Shown one piece after another: positions 1-8,487 of a stretch of DNA of 64,000 bases. Position numbers and translations under genes: made by a program. The DNA lies in the NCBI GenBank assembly GCA_902477755.1, contig CABSIK010000006.1, positions 62,001 to 126,000 of the forward strand, read 5' to 3'. Under the pieces are notes generated by a model. That model had not been told where the DNA came from, did no database searches, and saw nothing but the letters and a program-made list of their open reading frames with translations. How positions within the stretch are numbered: position 1 is the first letter of the stretch; each line of letters opens with the position of its first letter. The DNA is from an uncultured Clostridia bacterium. Lineage in GTDB: Bacteria; Bacillota; Clostridia; Lachnospirales; Anaerotignaceae.

Positions 1-798
1 GACGAAGCATGGGTTGACGCCGAAAGCTTCGACATCACCACACGGGCTTATGCCACATTCAATAACCCCAATGTATTAGGGGAATATCTCATTGTCATCG
101 GCTCTTTGGCGGCAGGGATGATGTGGAAATGCCGCAACTGGGCAGGCAGATTGTTCTATACAGCTTGCTTCGGCATTTTGTGTCTGGGGCTGCTGGCTAC
201 CAACTCCCGTGGGGCGATGCTGGGGCTGATGTTCGCCGCAGGGCTTTTCGTACTGCTGGCAGAACGGCGGCTCATTCCCATTGGGATATTGGCGCTGTTG
301 GCAATGCCTTTCATCTTGCCAAGTAGCTTGTGGGAAAGACTTCTCAGCTCTGTTACCATGAGCGACTCGTCCTCCCAGTATCGTCTGTCCATTTATCAGG
401 CAGGCTTTGACATGATTCGTCATTACTGGGTGACTGGTATCGGCGTAGATGCCTTCAATGAGATTTATCCGCTGTTCTCTCTGGAAGCGGCAAACGCTTA
501 CCATGTCCACAACCTGTTCTTACAGGAATTTATCGAACTGGGAATTGTGGGCTTCAGTGTATTTCTGGCGCTGGTGCTGCTGTTTTTCCAGAAGATTTAC
601 AGCACCATGGCAAGAGCGGCAAGAAGATACCGCTTCATTCTGGCGGCGGTATTCGGCGGCTTTGCCGGTATTTTATTACAGGGGATGACAGACCATATCT
701 GGTTTGATTACAGCATTGTGCTGCTGTTCTGGTGTGTACTGGGCATTGGTATGGCAGCCGTGAGATTGGGAGAAAAATCATGGAGAAAGAAAAATTGA
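1..798 (+). CDS. O-antigen ligase/polymerase-family membrane protein (5' end outside window)
   Basis: The frame is open from base 1, so the start lies upstream and 265 residues are visible. An FNNPNVLGEYL segment near residue 20 is the signature of O-antigen ligase/Wzy-type proteins. About seven hydrophobic stretches follow, and the loop around residues 150-170 (YHVHNLFLQEFIELG) matches the conserved His-containing motif before the last transmembrane segments. Family members join or polymerise lipid-linked glycans on the outer face of the membrane. It overlaps the next gene by 19 bases and opens a six-gene wall-polysaccharide operon, so a role in polymerising the secondary cell-wall polymer is inferred. 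The family is clear; the substrate is not. Confidence 0.85.
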   Translation, partial: DEAWVDAESFDITTRAYATFNNPNVLGEYLIVIGSLAAGMMWKCRNWAGRLFYTACFGILCLGLLATNSRGAMLGLMFAAGLFVLLAERRLIPIGILALLAMPFILPSSLWERLLSSVTMSDSSSQYRLSIYQAGFDMIRHYWVTGIGVDAFNEIYPLFSLEAANAYHVHNLFLQEFIELGIVGFSVFLALVLLFFQKIYSTMARAARRYRFILAAVFGGFAGILLQGMTDHIWFDYSIVLLFWCVLGIGMAAVRLGEKSWRKKN

Positions 799-1892
799 AA
801 ATTTATCATGTATTAACAGACCGCAATATCGGCGGCGCAGGACGGTGGCTTTTGAACTACCTGAAATACTGCGACCGGGAAAAATATGACGTACGGGTGG
901 TACTGCCTGCGGACAGCCAGCTTTGCCCTGTGGTGGAAAGTCTGGATATTCCCGTCATCAAAATGGATGCCATGGCAGACAGTTCCTATGACAAAAAGGC
1001 AATGGCGCCTTTGACAGAACTGTTCCGCAAGGACAAGCCCGATGTGGTGCATACCCATGCCAGTCTGACAGCCAGAATGGCGGCGAAAAAAGCAGGTGTA
1101 CCTCGTATCTTCCATACAAAACACTGTATGGAAAATGTCAGCGGAAACACACTGAAAAGACTGGTAAAACGGATGGTGAACCATCGTTACAGCGACAGAG
1201 TTATTGCCGTGAGCAAAGCCGTAAGAAAGAGCATGATTGCCGGCGGTACCGACCCGAAACAGATTGTGACTATCTACAACGGCATTGAAATGCTGTCTCC
1301 TCTGACACCGGAGGAAAAAGCGGCAGTACTGGCGGAATACGGCGTGCCTGAAGGTCAGAAGGTTGTGGGCATTGTCGCCAGACTGGAAGAGGTGAAAGAC
1401 CATGATACTTTCCTGCGGGCGGCAGAACGTATATGCAAAGAACGGCAGGATATTACCTTCCTCATTGTGGGCACAGGCAGCCAGATGGAACGGCTGAAGG
1501 CTGATGTGAAAATGATGGGGCTCACAGATAAGATTTTGTTTACAGGCTTTGTTTCCGCTGTGGAACGGCTGGAAGGGGCGCTGGATGTGGCAGTTATCAC
1601 ATCTAAGGAAGAAGCCCTGTGCCTTTCCCTTATTGAGTCCATGAGCGCAGGGGTGCCTGCTGTGGGCACAGACAGCGGCGGCGTCAGCGAAGTGGTGCGC
1701 CACGGGGAAAACGGCTATCTGGTAGCGGTTGGGGATGACGAGGATCTGGCAAGACGGATTCTGGAAATCCTTTCCGACAGAAGTCTGTATGAAAGCATGA
1801 GCAAAAAGGCCATGGCGTGGACAAGAGAAATGTTCACGGCGGAATTGATGGCGGCGAAAATGGAAAAACTGTATGCGGAGGCAAGAAAGTGA
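780..1892 (+). CDS. GT4-family glycosyltransferase
   Basis: A 370-residue GT-B glycosyltransferase. The N-terminal Rossmann domain opens with HVLTDRNIGGAGRWLLNYL, the usual GG acceptor-side loop. The C-terminal donor domain carries the GT4 E-x7-E signature around ALCLSLIESMSAGVPAVGTD and the following GGVSEVV. ATG 780 was chosen because GGGAG at 768-772 sits 7 bases upstream; an in-frame ATG at 732 lies deep in the preceding gene and has no such site. It should transfer a sugar from an NDP donor to a growing lipid-linked polymer at the cytoplasmic face. The neighbours suggest secondary cell-wall polymer synthesis. Donor and acceptor cannot be read from the sequence. Confidence 0.88.
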   Translation: MEKEKLKIYHVLTDRNIGGAGRWLLNYLKYCDREKYDVRVVLPADSQLCPVVESLDIPVIKMDAMADSSYDKKAMAPLTELFRKDKPDVVHTHASLTARMAAKKAGVPRIFHTKHCMENVSGNTLKRLVKRMVNHRYSDRVIAVSKAVRKSMIAGGTDPKQIVTIYNGIEMLSPLTPEEKAAVLAEYGVPEGQKVVGIVARLEEVKDHDTFLRAAERICKERQDITFLIVGTGSQMERLKADVKMMGLTDKILFTGFVSAVERLEGALDVAVITSKEEALCLSLIESMSAGVPAVGTDSGGVSEVVRHGENGYLVAVGDDEDLARRILEILSDRSLYESMSKKAMAWTREMFTAELMAAKMEKLYAEARK

Positions 1893-2389
1893 TGGAAAAG
1901 ACAAAAAGCAGAAAAATATTCGGTCTGTTCAACGGTCTGGATATTTTGATCATTCTGGTTCTGCTGGCAGCAGTGGCATTTGGTGTGTACTGGGTTGCCG
2001 GCGGAAAAAATAATGGCGGCGCTGCGGCGGAAACCAAAACATACACTTATGTGGTGGAAGGCAGACAGGTTTTGAACGAAACGGCAAACTTCCCTGTGGA
2101 AGGGAGCAAGGTCTTTGACAGCACCAGCTCCGCATATCTGGGAACAGTGAAAAGCAGTTGGTCTGAACCTTTCCGTGAAGTGAACTTCAATCGTACCACA
2201 AATGAGTATGAAATGCTGCCGGTACCCGGCTACTGCAATATTTATGTGGAAATTGAAGGTACTGGAACAGAAACCGATCAGGACATTACCGTTGAGGGCA
2301 ATGTGGTGAAGGTTGGCAAGGAACAGAATGTCAAAGGCAAAGGATACGCCTTCAAAGGCTATATTGTAGAAGTAAGGGACGGTGAGTAA
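1892..2389 (+). CDS. DUF4330-family single-pass membrane protein, copy 1
   Basis: 165 residues. A short basic N-terminus, one transmembrane helix (ILIILVLLAAVAFGVYWVAGG, about residues 19-40), then a roughly 120-residue domain predicted to be outside the membrane. The length and the N-terminal LDILIILV pattern fit DUF4330, a family of unknown function. ATG 1892 overlaps the preceding stop as TGATG, with GGAGG at 1877-1881, so translation is probably coupled. It is followed by a second, divergent member. The operon context suggests an accessory factor for polysaccharide assembly or export; no biochemical role can be assigned. Confidence 0.75.
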   Translation: MEKTKSRKIFGLFNGLDILIILVLLAAVAFGVYWVAGGKNNGGAAAETKTYTYVVEGRQVLNETANFPVEGSKVFDSTSSAYLGTVKSSWSEPFREVNFNRTTNEYEMLPVPGYCNIYVEIEGTGTETDQDITVEGNVVKVGKEQNVKGKGYAFKGYIVEVRDGE

Positions 2390-2867
2390 TGTGGCGAAAA
2401 GACGGCCCAATATCATAGATTTATTGATTCTGGTGGTTGTGGTGGCGCTGGTTGCTGTAGGGGTATACAAATTCGGCGTTGTCAACCAGAAAGAATCTGC
2501 CGGCGTAACAGCAGAGGCATCTAAAGTGACTTATACAGCATTCATTGACGATGTGCGTATGGCAACAGTCAATGCCCTGCATGTGGGGGATACGGTGTAT
2601 GACGCAAAAACAAATACTTACATCGGCACCATTACCGATGTGCAGTATGCGCCAAAGATGAAAAACGTCATTGATAACAGCGGCAACACCATTCTGGTGG
2701 AATATCCTGAGTATTACGGGGTTACATTGACGCTGGAAGGCAATATCATTGAAAAGGAAGACGGCTACTTCGCAGAAGGCACTGTGGAAATGAAAGCCAA
2801 TTCCGAAATGGAAGTTTATACGAAATATGCGCAACCCAAGATGAAAGTAACTTCGATTGATATTTGA
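2382..2867 (+). CDS. DUF4330-family single-pass membrane protein, copy 2
   Basis: 161 residues from GTG 2382, or 158 from GTG 2391. The second start has the better spacing from the AAGGGA at 2374-2379, so it may be the real one. The layout matches the previous gene: a basic start, one helix (IIDLLILVVVVALVAVGVYKFG), and an extracytoplasmic domain of about 120 residues containing VGDTVYDAKTNTYIGTI, which parallels the SKVFDSTSSAYLGTV stretch of copy 1. The two are tandem paralogues with low identity, retained in the middle of the wall-polymer operon. Function is unknown; a heteromeric pair is possible. Confidence 0.73.
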   Translation: MSNVAKRRPNIIDLLILVVVVALVAVGVYKFGVVNQKESAGVTAEASKVTYTAFIDDVRMATVNALHVGDTVYDAKTNTYIGTITDVQYAPKMKNVIDNSGNTILVEYPEYYGVTLTLEGNIIEKEDGYFAEGTVEMKANSEMEVYTKYAQPKMKVTSIDI

Positions 2868-2881
2868 CAGGTGGGACGAAT

Positions 2882-5113
2882 ATGAAATATAAAATATTGA
2901 TGACGCTGATGGGATTGGATATCGGCGGTGCGGAAACTCATGTAGTGGAACTTTCCAAGGAACTGAAAAAAGAGGGCTATGACATCATCGTTGCATCCAA
3001 CGGCGGTGTTTATGAAAAAGAACTGGCGGAAGCGGGGATCCGTCATTACAAAGTGCCCATGAATCAGCGCAATGTGATGAAGATGCTGAAATCTTACATG
3101 CTGCTGAAAAAGATCATCCGCAAGGAAAAACCGGACATTGTCCATTCTCATGCCAGAATCCCCGGCTTTATCTGCGGCATGCTGAAAAAGAAACTGAAAT
3201 TTACATTTGTCACCTCTGCACACTGGGTATTCTACACAGGCATGGGGCTGAAATATCTGACCAATTGGGGACAGAAAGTGGTTGCGGTCAGTGAGGACAT
3301 CAAGCAGTATTTGATGGACAACTATCATGTGCGCAGCGAAAACATTTTTGTAACCATCAACGGCATTGACACAGACAAGTTTTCTCCCGAAACGGACAGC
3401 ACCAAAGTTCGTCAGGAATTCCATTTGACAGGAGAAGAACCCACATTGGTTTATGTTAGCCGTATGGACGAAAGCCGTGCTATGGTGGCAAGACAGCTTA
3501 TTGAAATCACACCAAAACTGGCGGAAAAGATTCCCGGCCTGCGTATCATCATCGTTGGCGGCGGCGATGTTTTTGACGAACTGCTGGAAAAGAGCAAAGG
3601 CGTCAACAAAAAACTGGGCAGAGAATGCATTACTATGACTGGCGCAAGAACAGACATCAATGAACTGGTTTCTGTGGCAGATGTATTCATCGGTGTCAGC
3701 CGTGCGGCGCTGGAAGCTATGGCAGCTGGAAAAACGGTTATCGTTGCCGGAAATGAAGGCTATATCGGTCTGTTCGGAGAAGAAAAACTGGCTATGGCAC
3801 AGGAAAATAACTTCTGCTGCCGTGGATGTGAAATGTCCGAAGAAGATAAGCTCTACAGAGATACCGTATATGCTTTCTGCAACATGACACCGGAGGAAAG
3901 AGAAAAAGCCGGCGCTTACGGCAGAGAAGTCATCTTCCGTTATTACTCTGTTACCAGAATGGCACAGGACAGCGTCAAGGCTTATGATGCGGCTTGGAAG
4001 GAAAGCCACGAAAAACAGTATCATGTGGTCATGAGCGGTTATTACGGCTTTAACAATACTGGTGACGAAGCCATTATGCTTTCCATGCACAAGAATATTC
4101 AGGAACTGGGGGACAATTACCACATTACGGTTTTGTCCAACAAACCTGTGGAAACAAGAGAAAAATATGGTATCGAAGCCGTTTATCGTTTTGGCGTGCG
4201 GGATGTGCTCCGTGCCATCCACCACAGTGACGCTCTCCTCAGCGGCGGCGGTTCTCTTTTGCAGGACAGCACCAGCACACGTTCTTTGATGTACTACCTT
4301 TCCATTACAGCGGCGGCGAAATTCATGCGGAAGAAGGTCATGCTCTATGCCAACGGCATTGGCCCTGTTTCCGGCAAACGCAACCGCAGACTGGTGAAAC
4401 AGGTGGTGAACAAAGCTGACCTCATTACATTGAGAGAAGAAAATTCCTACGAAGAATTGCTGAGCATGGGTGTGAACCCTAAGAAATGCTTTGTTACCGC
4501 CGACCCTGTATTCACCATGGACGGCATTGCCAAAGAAGAAGCATACCGTCTGCTGGATAAGGAAGGCATCCCTCAGGACAAGCCTTTGGTGGTGGTTTCT
4601 GTGCGGAACTGGAGAGATATGGACAAATTCATTTCCCGTTTTGCAAAACTTTGCGATACCATTGTGGAAAAATATAACCGGAATATTGTCTTTTTGGCAA
4701 TGCAGATGCCAAATGACATCACCATCAGCGAGAAAGTCCAGAAGAAAATGGAACAGCCTGCTTATATCCTGCGAGGAAGCTATACACCCAGCGAAGTCAT
4801 GGGCATCATTTCCACAGCAGACTTTATTCTGAGTATGCGTCTGCATACACTGATCTTTGCAGCAAGACAGCATGTGCCTCTGGTGGGCTTTGTATATGAT
4901 CCCAAGATTGAATACTATCTGGAAAAACTGGAAATGCCCAGCGGCGGTGACCTCAAGAGCTTTGACATGGACCATACACTGGGACTCATTGATGATATTG
5001 TGAAGAATAAACAGGCTTATGTGGAAAAACTGGAAGAAAAGGCAAAACACCTGAACCAGATGGCTCACCGCAATGAGAAATACCTCATGCGCCTGCTGGA
5101 AAAACGGAAGTAA
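2882..5113 (+). CDS. csaB: Bifunctional GT4 glycosyltransferase - CsaB-type polysaccharide pyruvyltransferase
   Basis: 743 residues, about twice the usual size of either part. Residues 1-375 are a GT4 transferase: GLDIGGAETHVVELSKEL near the N-terminus, then VTINGIDTDKFSP and a donor-site SRAALEAMAAGKTVIV. Residues about 379-735 are a polysaccharide pyruvyl transferase domain, starting VMSGYYGFNNTGDEAIM and containing LLSGGGSLLQD, YANGIGPVSG and SMRLHTLIFA. CsaB adds pyruvate ketal groups from PEP to the secondary cell-wall polymer that SLH domains bind. ATG 2882 was preferred to an upstream start at 2864 because of the GGTGG site before it. The fusion suggests that sugar addition and pyruvylation act on the same intermediate (inference). 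Confidence 0.88.
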   Translation: MKYKILMTLMGLDIGGAETHVVELSKELKKEGYDIIVASNGGVYEKELAEAGIRHYKVPMNQRNVMKMLKSYMLLKKIIRKEKPDIVHSHARIPGFICGMLKKKLKFTFVTSAHWVFYTGMGLKYLTNWGQKVVAVSEDIKQYLMDNYHVRSENIFVTINGIDTDKFSPETDSTKVRQEFHLTGEEPTLVYVSRMDESRAMVARQLIEITPKLAEKIPGLRIIIVGGGDVFDELLEKSKGVNKKLGRECITMTGARTDINELVSVADVFIGVSRAALEAMAAGKTVIVAGNEGYIGLFGEEKLAMAQENNFCCRGCEMSEEDKLYRDTVYAFCNMTPEEREKAGAYGREVIFRYYSVTRMAQDSVKAYDAAWKESHEKQYHVVMSGYYGFNNTGDEAIMLSMHKNIQELGDNYHITVLSNKPVETREKYGIEAVYRFGVRDVLRAIHHSDALLSGGGSLLQDSTSTRSLMYYLSITAAAKFMRKKVMLYANGIGPVSGKRNRRLVKQVVNKADLITLREENSYEELLSMGVNPKKCFVTADPVFTMDGIAKEEAYRLLDKEGIPQDKPLVVVSVRNWRDMDKFISRFAKLCDTIVEKYNRNIVFLAMQMPNDITISEKVQKKMEQPAYILRGSYTPSEVMGIISTADFILSMRLHTLIFAARQHVPLVGFVYDPKIEYYLEKLEMPSGGDLKSFDMDHTLGLIDDIVKNKQAYVEKLEEKAKHLNQMAHRNEKYLMRLLEKRK

Positions 5114-5129
5114 GGGGGAAAAGGCAGTT

Positions 5130-5861
5130 ATGAGAAAAATGACACAGATTTTGGATGTGCCTTTTGACGCTTTGACCATGGCAGAGGCTGTGGAAAAGGT
5201 TATGGGATTTTTGACAGATGACAAACAGCATTACATCTGTACACCCAATCCGGAAATCGTTATGGAGGCACAGCAGGATAAAGAATTGATGAAGATTCTG
5301 CGGGAAGCGGACTTGGTAGTGCCTGACGGCATCGGTGTTGTATGGGCAAGCCGCTACAGCGAAATTCTGCTGACAGAAAGAGTGGCAGGTTATGACCTGA
5401 CACAGAATATCTTCAGCCGCATTGCCGGAAAAAATGAAACCGTGTACTTTTTCGGCGGCGCGCCGGGGGTGGCTTCCAATGCCGCAAGACAGATGAAAAA
5501 AGTTTATCCCGGTCTGAAGATTGTCGGCGGACATAACGGTTATTTTGATGCGGAAGAAGAAAAGAAAATCATTGCAGACATAAAACGTCTTTCTCCGTCC
5601 ATACTATTGGTAGGACTGGGCGCACCCAAACAGGAAAAATGGATTTACGAACATCTGGAAGAAGTGGGTGCCAAGGTTGCCATTGGCGTTGGCGGCAGTT
5701 TTGACGTCATGGCAGGCAATGTGAAACGGGCACCAAAGCTGTTCCGGAAACTGGGTCTGGAATGGTTCTACCGCCTCATTACACAGCCCACCAGATGGCG
5801 GCGTATGATGCGTCTGCCGAAATTTGCGCTGACAGTCCTGAGAAAACAGAAAAAGAGATAA
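5130..5861 (+). CDS. tagA: WecG/TagA/CpsF-family glycosyltransferase
   Basis: 243 residues, standard for the GT26 family. The visible family motifs are ICTPNPEIVMEAQ, VPDGIGVVWASR, YFFGGAPGVA, and LVGLGAPKQEKWIYEHL followed by GVGGSFDVMAG. TagA adds N-acetylmannosamine to undecaprenyl-PP-GlcNAc, the second sugar of the wall teichoic acid or secondary wall polymer linkage unit. ATG 5130 follows AAGGGGGAAAAGG and lies 16 bases after the csaB fusion stop. Its presence last in this operon supports assignment of the whole cluster to wall-anchored polymer synthesis rather than to a capsule. Confidence 0.9.
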   Translation: MRKMTQILDVPFDALTMAEAVEKVMGFLTDDKQHYICTPNPEIVMEAQQDKELMKILREADLVVPDGIGVVWASRYSEILLTERVAGYDLTQNIFSRIAGKNETVYFFGGAPGVASNAARQMKKVYPGLKIVGGHNGYFDAEEEKKIIADIKRLSPSILLVGLGAPKQEKWIYEHLEEVGAKVAIGVGGSFDVMAGNVKRAPKLFRKLGLEWFYRLITQPTRWRRMMRLPKFALTVLRKQKKR

Positions 5862-5888
5862 TCTCGGGAAAAAGGCGGCGAACAGAAT

Positions 5889-6746
5889 ATGGAGAAAAAG
5901 AAATATGCGGCATACGGTATGCTTTTGGCAGGAACGGCACTGCTGGCTGTAGGCGTTCAGAATTTTCTGGAGCCCATGGAATTGGTGGCAGGGGGGATTT
6001 CCGGTCTGGGGATGATTCTGGATGATGTATCCCGTAGATTGGGCGGCCCTGCTGTTCCTCTGTGGCTGGTGAATACAGCCCTGAATGTGCCGCTGTTTCT
6101 TTTGGCGTGGTACGCACAGGGAAGGCAGTTTTTGGGAAAGACCATACTGACTTCCCTTTTGTTTTCTGTCATGCTGTATATTGCGGCGCGCTTTCCTATG
6201 TATCAAGGGGATTTGCTGACAGCGGCGGCTTACGGCGGTGTGCTCATGGGAGCAGGGCTGGGACTGGTGCTTCGGGGCGGCGCTACAACAGGCGGCGTGG
6301 ATTTGGCGGCGGCTCTGCTCCATGATGGAGTTTTCCATCATGTTTCTGTGGCAAGGCTGGTGCTCTGGCTGGATGGCTCTATCATTTTGTTGGGATTGGT
6401 GACCTTTGGCCCTACCCATACCCTTTATGCAATTCTTGCGGTGGGCATTATGGAGAGAGTCATGGGACGCGTAGCCGAAGGCGGCAGTGTGGTACGGGCG
6501 GCTGTCATTGTGACGGAAGAAGGCAAATCCATGGCAGAAGGGCTGGCAGCTTTGCGTGGCAGAGGTGTTATGTCACTTTTGGACATGGAAGATTGTCCGG
6601 AAAAAGGGCAAAATGTGCTATATTGTGTTTTTTCGCAAAAAGACCTTTCTCTTGTCAAAAGTCTTATCATGAATATTGACAGTCGTGCATACTTTCTCTT
6701 GTCAGATATGCGAGACGTTTTGGGAGATAAGGAATTTCATAAGTAA
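5889..6746 (+). CDS. YitT-family membrane protein (DUF161 + DUF2179)
   Basis: 285 residues. Five to six hydrophobic segments fill residues 1-180, including ELVAGGISGLGMIL and LRGGATTGGVDLAAALL, which are typical of DUF161. A soluble C-terminal DUF2179 domain follows (roughly 195-280, RGVMSLLDME...ILYC-type core, ending FLLSDMRDVLGDKEF). Members are widespread in Firmicutes; transport functions have been proposed but are not settled. It lies 27 bases after tagA in the same direction and ahead of a strong terminator, so it is probably co-transcribed with the polysaccharide operon. No functional link to that operon is evident. Confidence 0.85.
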   Translation: MEKKKYAAYGMLLAGTALLAVGVQNFLEPMELVAGGISGLGMILDDVSRRLGGPAVPLWLVNTALNVPLFLLAWYAQGRQFLGKTILTSLLFSVMLYIAARFPMYQGDLLTAAAYGGVLMGAGLGLVLRGGATTGGVDLAAALLHDGVFHHVSVARLVLWLDGSIILLGLVTFGPTHTLYAILAVGIMERVMGRVAEGGSVVRAAVIVTEEGKSMAEGLAALRGRGVMSLLDMEDCPEKGQNVLYCVFSQKDLSLVKSLIMNIDSRAYFLLSDMRDVLGDKEFHK

Positions 6747-6856
6747 AAAAGACGAAGTCAAAAATATGGGAAAAATGGCTTTTGGGCATTCCGTGGACAA
6801 AAATCAAGACAGTTTAGATAAAAAAAGACTGTGTTTTTTATGAAAAAATAAGGTCG

Positions 6857-6900
6857 AAAGAGAATTTGTATGTTTTTTTTGCAAATTCTCTTTATTTTTT
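6857..6900 (+). terminator. Rho-independent terminator after the polysaccharide/YitT operon
   Basis: A perfect 12-bp stem, AAAGAGAATTTG (6857-6868) with CAAATTCTCTTT (6882-6893), a 13-base T-rich loop and a following ATTTTTT. Confidence 0.85.
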
Positions 6901-6970
6901 CAGCATTTTGTTATAAAATGTATTTAGGCTATTTGAATAACACAGGGCGATACTGTTTTTCGGCACTTTT

Positions 6971-6985
6971 GACAGGAATCCTGTC
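6971..6985. promoter_or_regulatory. Inverted repeat upstream of the CdaR-like regulator
   Basis: GACAGG-AAT-CCTGTC is a perfect 6+3+6 dyad 55 bases before the regulator start. It could be an operator or a leader hairpin. No convincing promoter was pinned down next to it. Confidence 0.35.
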
Positions 6986-7039
6986 TGTTCAAAGGCAGGC
7001 GACATAGGAGAAAAAATAATTCATTTGAGGTGATAGCGC

Positions 7040-8131
7040 ATGATTTCCAATCAGATTTTACAGAGTACCATTGATGGACTGAAAAACATTACAAGAAAAG
7101 AATTGAGCGTCGTGGAAAAGGAAGGCAAGGTCATTGCTACCACGGAAGAAAACATGATTGGACGCCAGATTGACGCGGTGGAAAATTTTGTGGGCTCTCA
7201 GGCTGAAAGTCAGTTGATTCTGGGTTATCAGTATTTCAAGATTTATGATAACGGCGTACCTGAATATGTGGTACAGGTAAAAGGCGAAGACGAAGAAGGC
7301 TACCGCATTGGCAAGATCGCTGCGTTCCAGATTCAGAGCCTTTTGGTGGCTTATAAAGAAAGATACGACAAAGACAACTTTATCAAAAACCTGCTGCTGG
7401 ATAACCTGCTGCTGGTGGATATCTACAGCCGTGCGAAAAAACTGCACATTGAAAATAATGTAAGCAGAATCGTATACCTGATCGAAACAAACATCGACAA
7501 GGAAATGAATGTTGTGGAAATCGTCAGAGGCATTTTCCCTGCGAAAACAAAAGACTTTGTGACAGCAGTGGATGAACACAGCATCATTCTGGTGAAAGAA
7601 CTCCGTGACAAAGAAGCAACAGACGAAATCGACCGCATTGCGAAAGTCATCGAGGAAACACTGAACACAGAAACAAACAGCAAAGTTTACATTTCCAGCG
7701 GTACTGTTGTAGGCGATCTGAAAGATGTATCCCGTTCTTACAAAGAAGCCAAAATGGCTCTGGAAGTTGGCAAAATCTTTGAAACAGACAAATATATCGT
7801 TAATTATGAAAAACTGGGCATCGGCCGTCTGATTTATCAGCTGCCTCTGCCTCTTTGCAGAATGTTCATCAAAGAAGTGCTGCATGGTCTGACCATGGAC
7901 GATTTTGACGACGAAACACTGGCAACTGTAAACAAATTCTTTGAAAATAACCTGAATGTATCTGAAACCAGCCGTCAGCTCTATATCCACAGAAATACGC
8001 TGGTATATCGTCTGGATAAACTGCAGAAAATGACAGGTCTGGATCTGAGAAACTTTGACGATGCCATCATCTTCAAAATCACACTGATGGTAAGCAAGTA
8101 CATGATGTACATGGACAAAATGGCTTATTAA
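7040..8131 (+). CDS. CdaR/PucR-type transcriptional regulator
   Basis: 363 residues. The N-terminal 110 residues resemble the sugar-diacid recognition domain (LQSTIDGLKNITRKELSVVEKEGKVIATT). A middle GGDEF-like linker region runs to about 270. The C-terminus is the PucR helix-turn-helix (ETSRQLYIHRNTLVYRLDKL, about residues 315-340). ATG 7040 has a strong GAGGTGAT site. CdaR-like proteins activate sugar-diacid or glycerate use, but no such catabolic genes lie nearby; the gene stands alone between two terminators. Its target is therefore unknown. Confidence 0.83.
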   Translation: MISNQILQSTIDGLKNITRKELSVVEKEGKVIATTEENMIGRQIDAVENFVGSQAESQLILGYQYFKIYDNGVPEYVVQVKGEDEEGYRIGKIAAFQIQSLLVAYKERYDKDNFIKNLLLDNLLLVDIYSRAKKLHIENNVSRIVYLIETNIDKEMNVVEIVRGIFPAKTKDFVTAVDEHSIILVKELRDKEATDEIDRIAKVIEETLNTETNSKVYISSGTVVGDLKDVSRSYKEAKMALEVGKIFETDKYIVNYEKLGIGRLIYQLPLPLCRMFIKEVLHGLTMDDFDDETLATVNKFFENNLNVSETSRQLYIHRNTLVYRLDKLQKMTGLDLRNFDDAIIFKITLMVSKYMMYMDKMAY

Positions 8132-8142
8132 GAAAAAATTTG

Positions 8143-8176
8143 AAATCTCCTGCCAATCAATGGTGGGAGATTTTTT
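8143..8176 (+). terminator. Rho-independent terminator after the CdaR-like gene
   Basis: AAATCTCCTGCCA (8143-8155) pairs with TGGTGGGAGATTT (8161-8173), 13 bp including two G-U pairs, loop ATCAA, then a T run. Confidence 0.85.
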
Positions 8177-8222
8177 ATGGAAAACATTCATGGATTCTTA
8201 AGAATCTGAAAGGGGAATTGGG

Positions 8223-8251
8223 TTGTTCCTGCTTTTGTTCTGTGCTATAAT
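8223..8251 (+). promoter_or_regulatory. Predicted promoter P1 upstream of ftsE
   Basis: TTGTTC (8223-8228), a 17-base spacer, TATAAT (8246-8251) with an extended TGC directly before it. A terminator-like hairpin follows about 30 bases after the expected start point. Confidence 0.7.
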
Positions 8252-8283
8252 CGAAACTGATCATTTCATAGGAGCGAAACCAT

Positions 8284-8327
8284 GGCCGTCTTTCGGGGAA
8301 AACGGAAGGCGGTCTTTTTGCGTTTTT
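8284..8327 (+). terminator. Terminator-like hairpin between the two ftsE promoters
   Basis: GGCCGTCTT (8284-8292) pairs with AAGGCGGTC (8306-8314), 9 bp with two G-U pairs and a 13-base loop, followed by TTTTTGCGTTTTTTT. It would end P1 transcripts after about 60 bases, acting as an attenuator or as the 3' end of a small RNA. Confidence 0.6.
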
Positions 8328-8382
8328 TTGGTAAAAACCGCTGAAATTCACGGAATTTTCACATTTGCCAAAGGTTTTGCCC

Positions 8383-8411
8383 TTGTGGGGGTACCTGTTT
8401 TATGCTATAAT
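8383..8411 (+). promoter_or_regulatory. Predicted promoter P2 for ftsEX
   Basis: TTGTGG (8383-8388), 17-base spacer, TATAAT (8406-8411) with an extended TGC. It lies 77 bases before the ftsE start and downstream of the attenuator-like hairpin, so it is the likely main promoter. Confidence 0.75.
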
Positions 8412-8487
8412 TTTATGGTGTTTGGGACGGAAAAAGAGAGGATTGGCTGTTTTTCCGTCAAATTTTGTAAAGAAAGGGAGATACGTT

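Noticed and set aside
2816..5224. 802-codon minus-strand frame opposite the csaB fusion
   Set aside because: Antisense shadow of a well-supported gene, with the same Phe/His-rich composition.
8180..8225. Possible fourth, decayed copy of the palindromic repeat (AAAACATT, TTCTTAAGAA, GGGGAATTG)
   Set aside because: Only three short words match and the remaining blocks are missing; chance or an unrelated palindrome is as likely.
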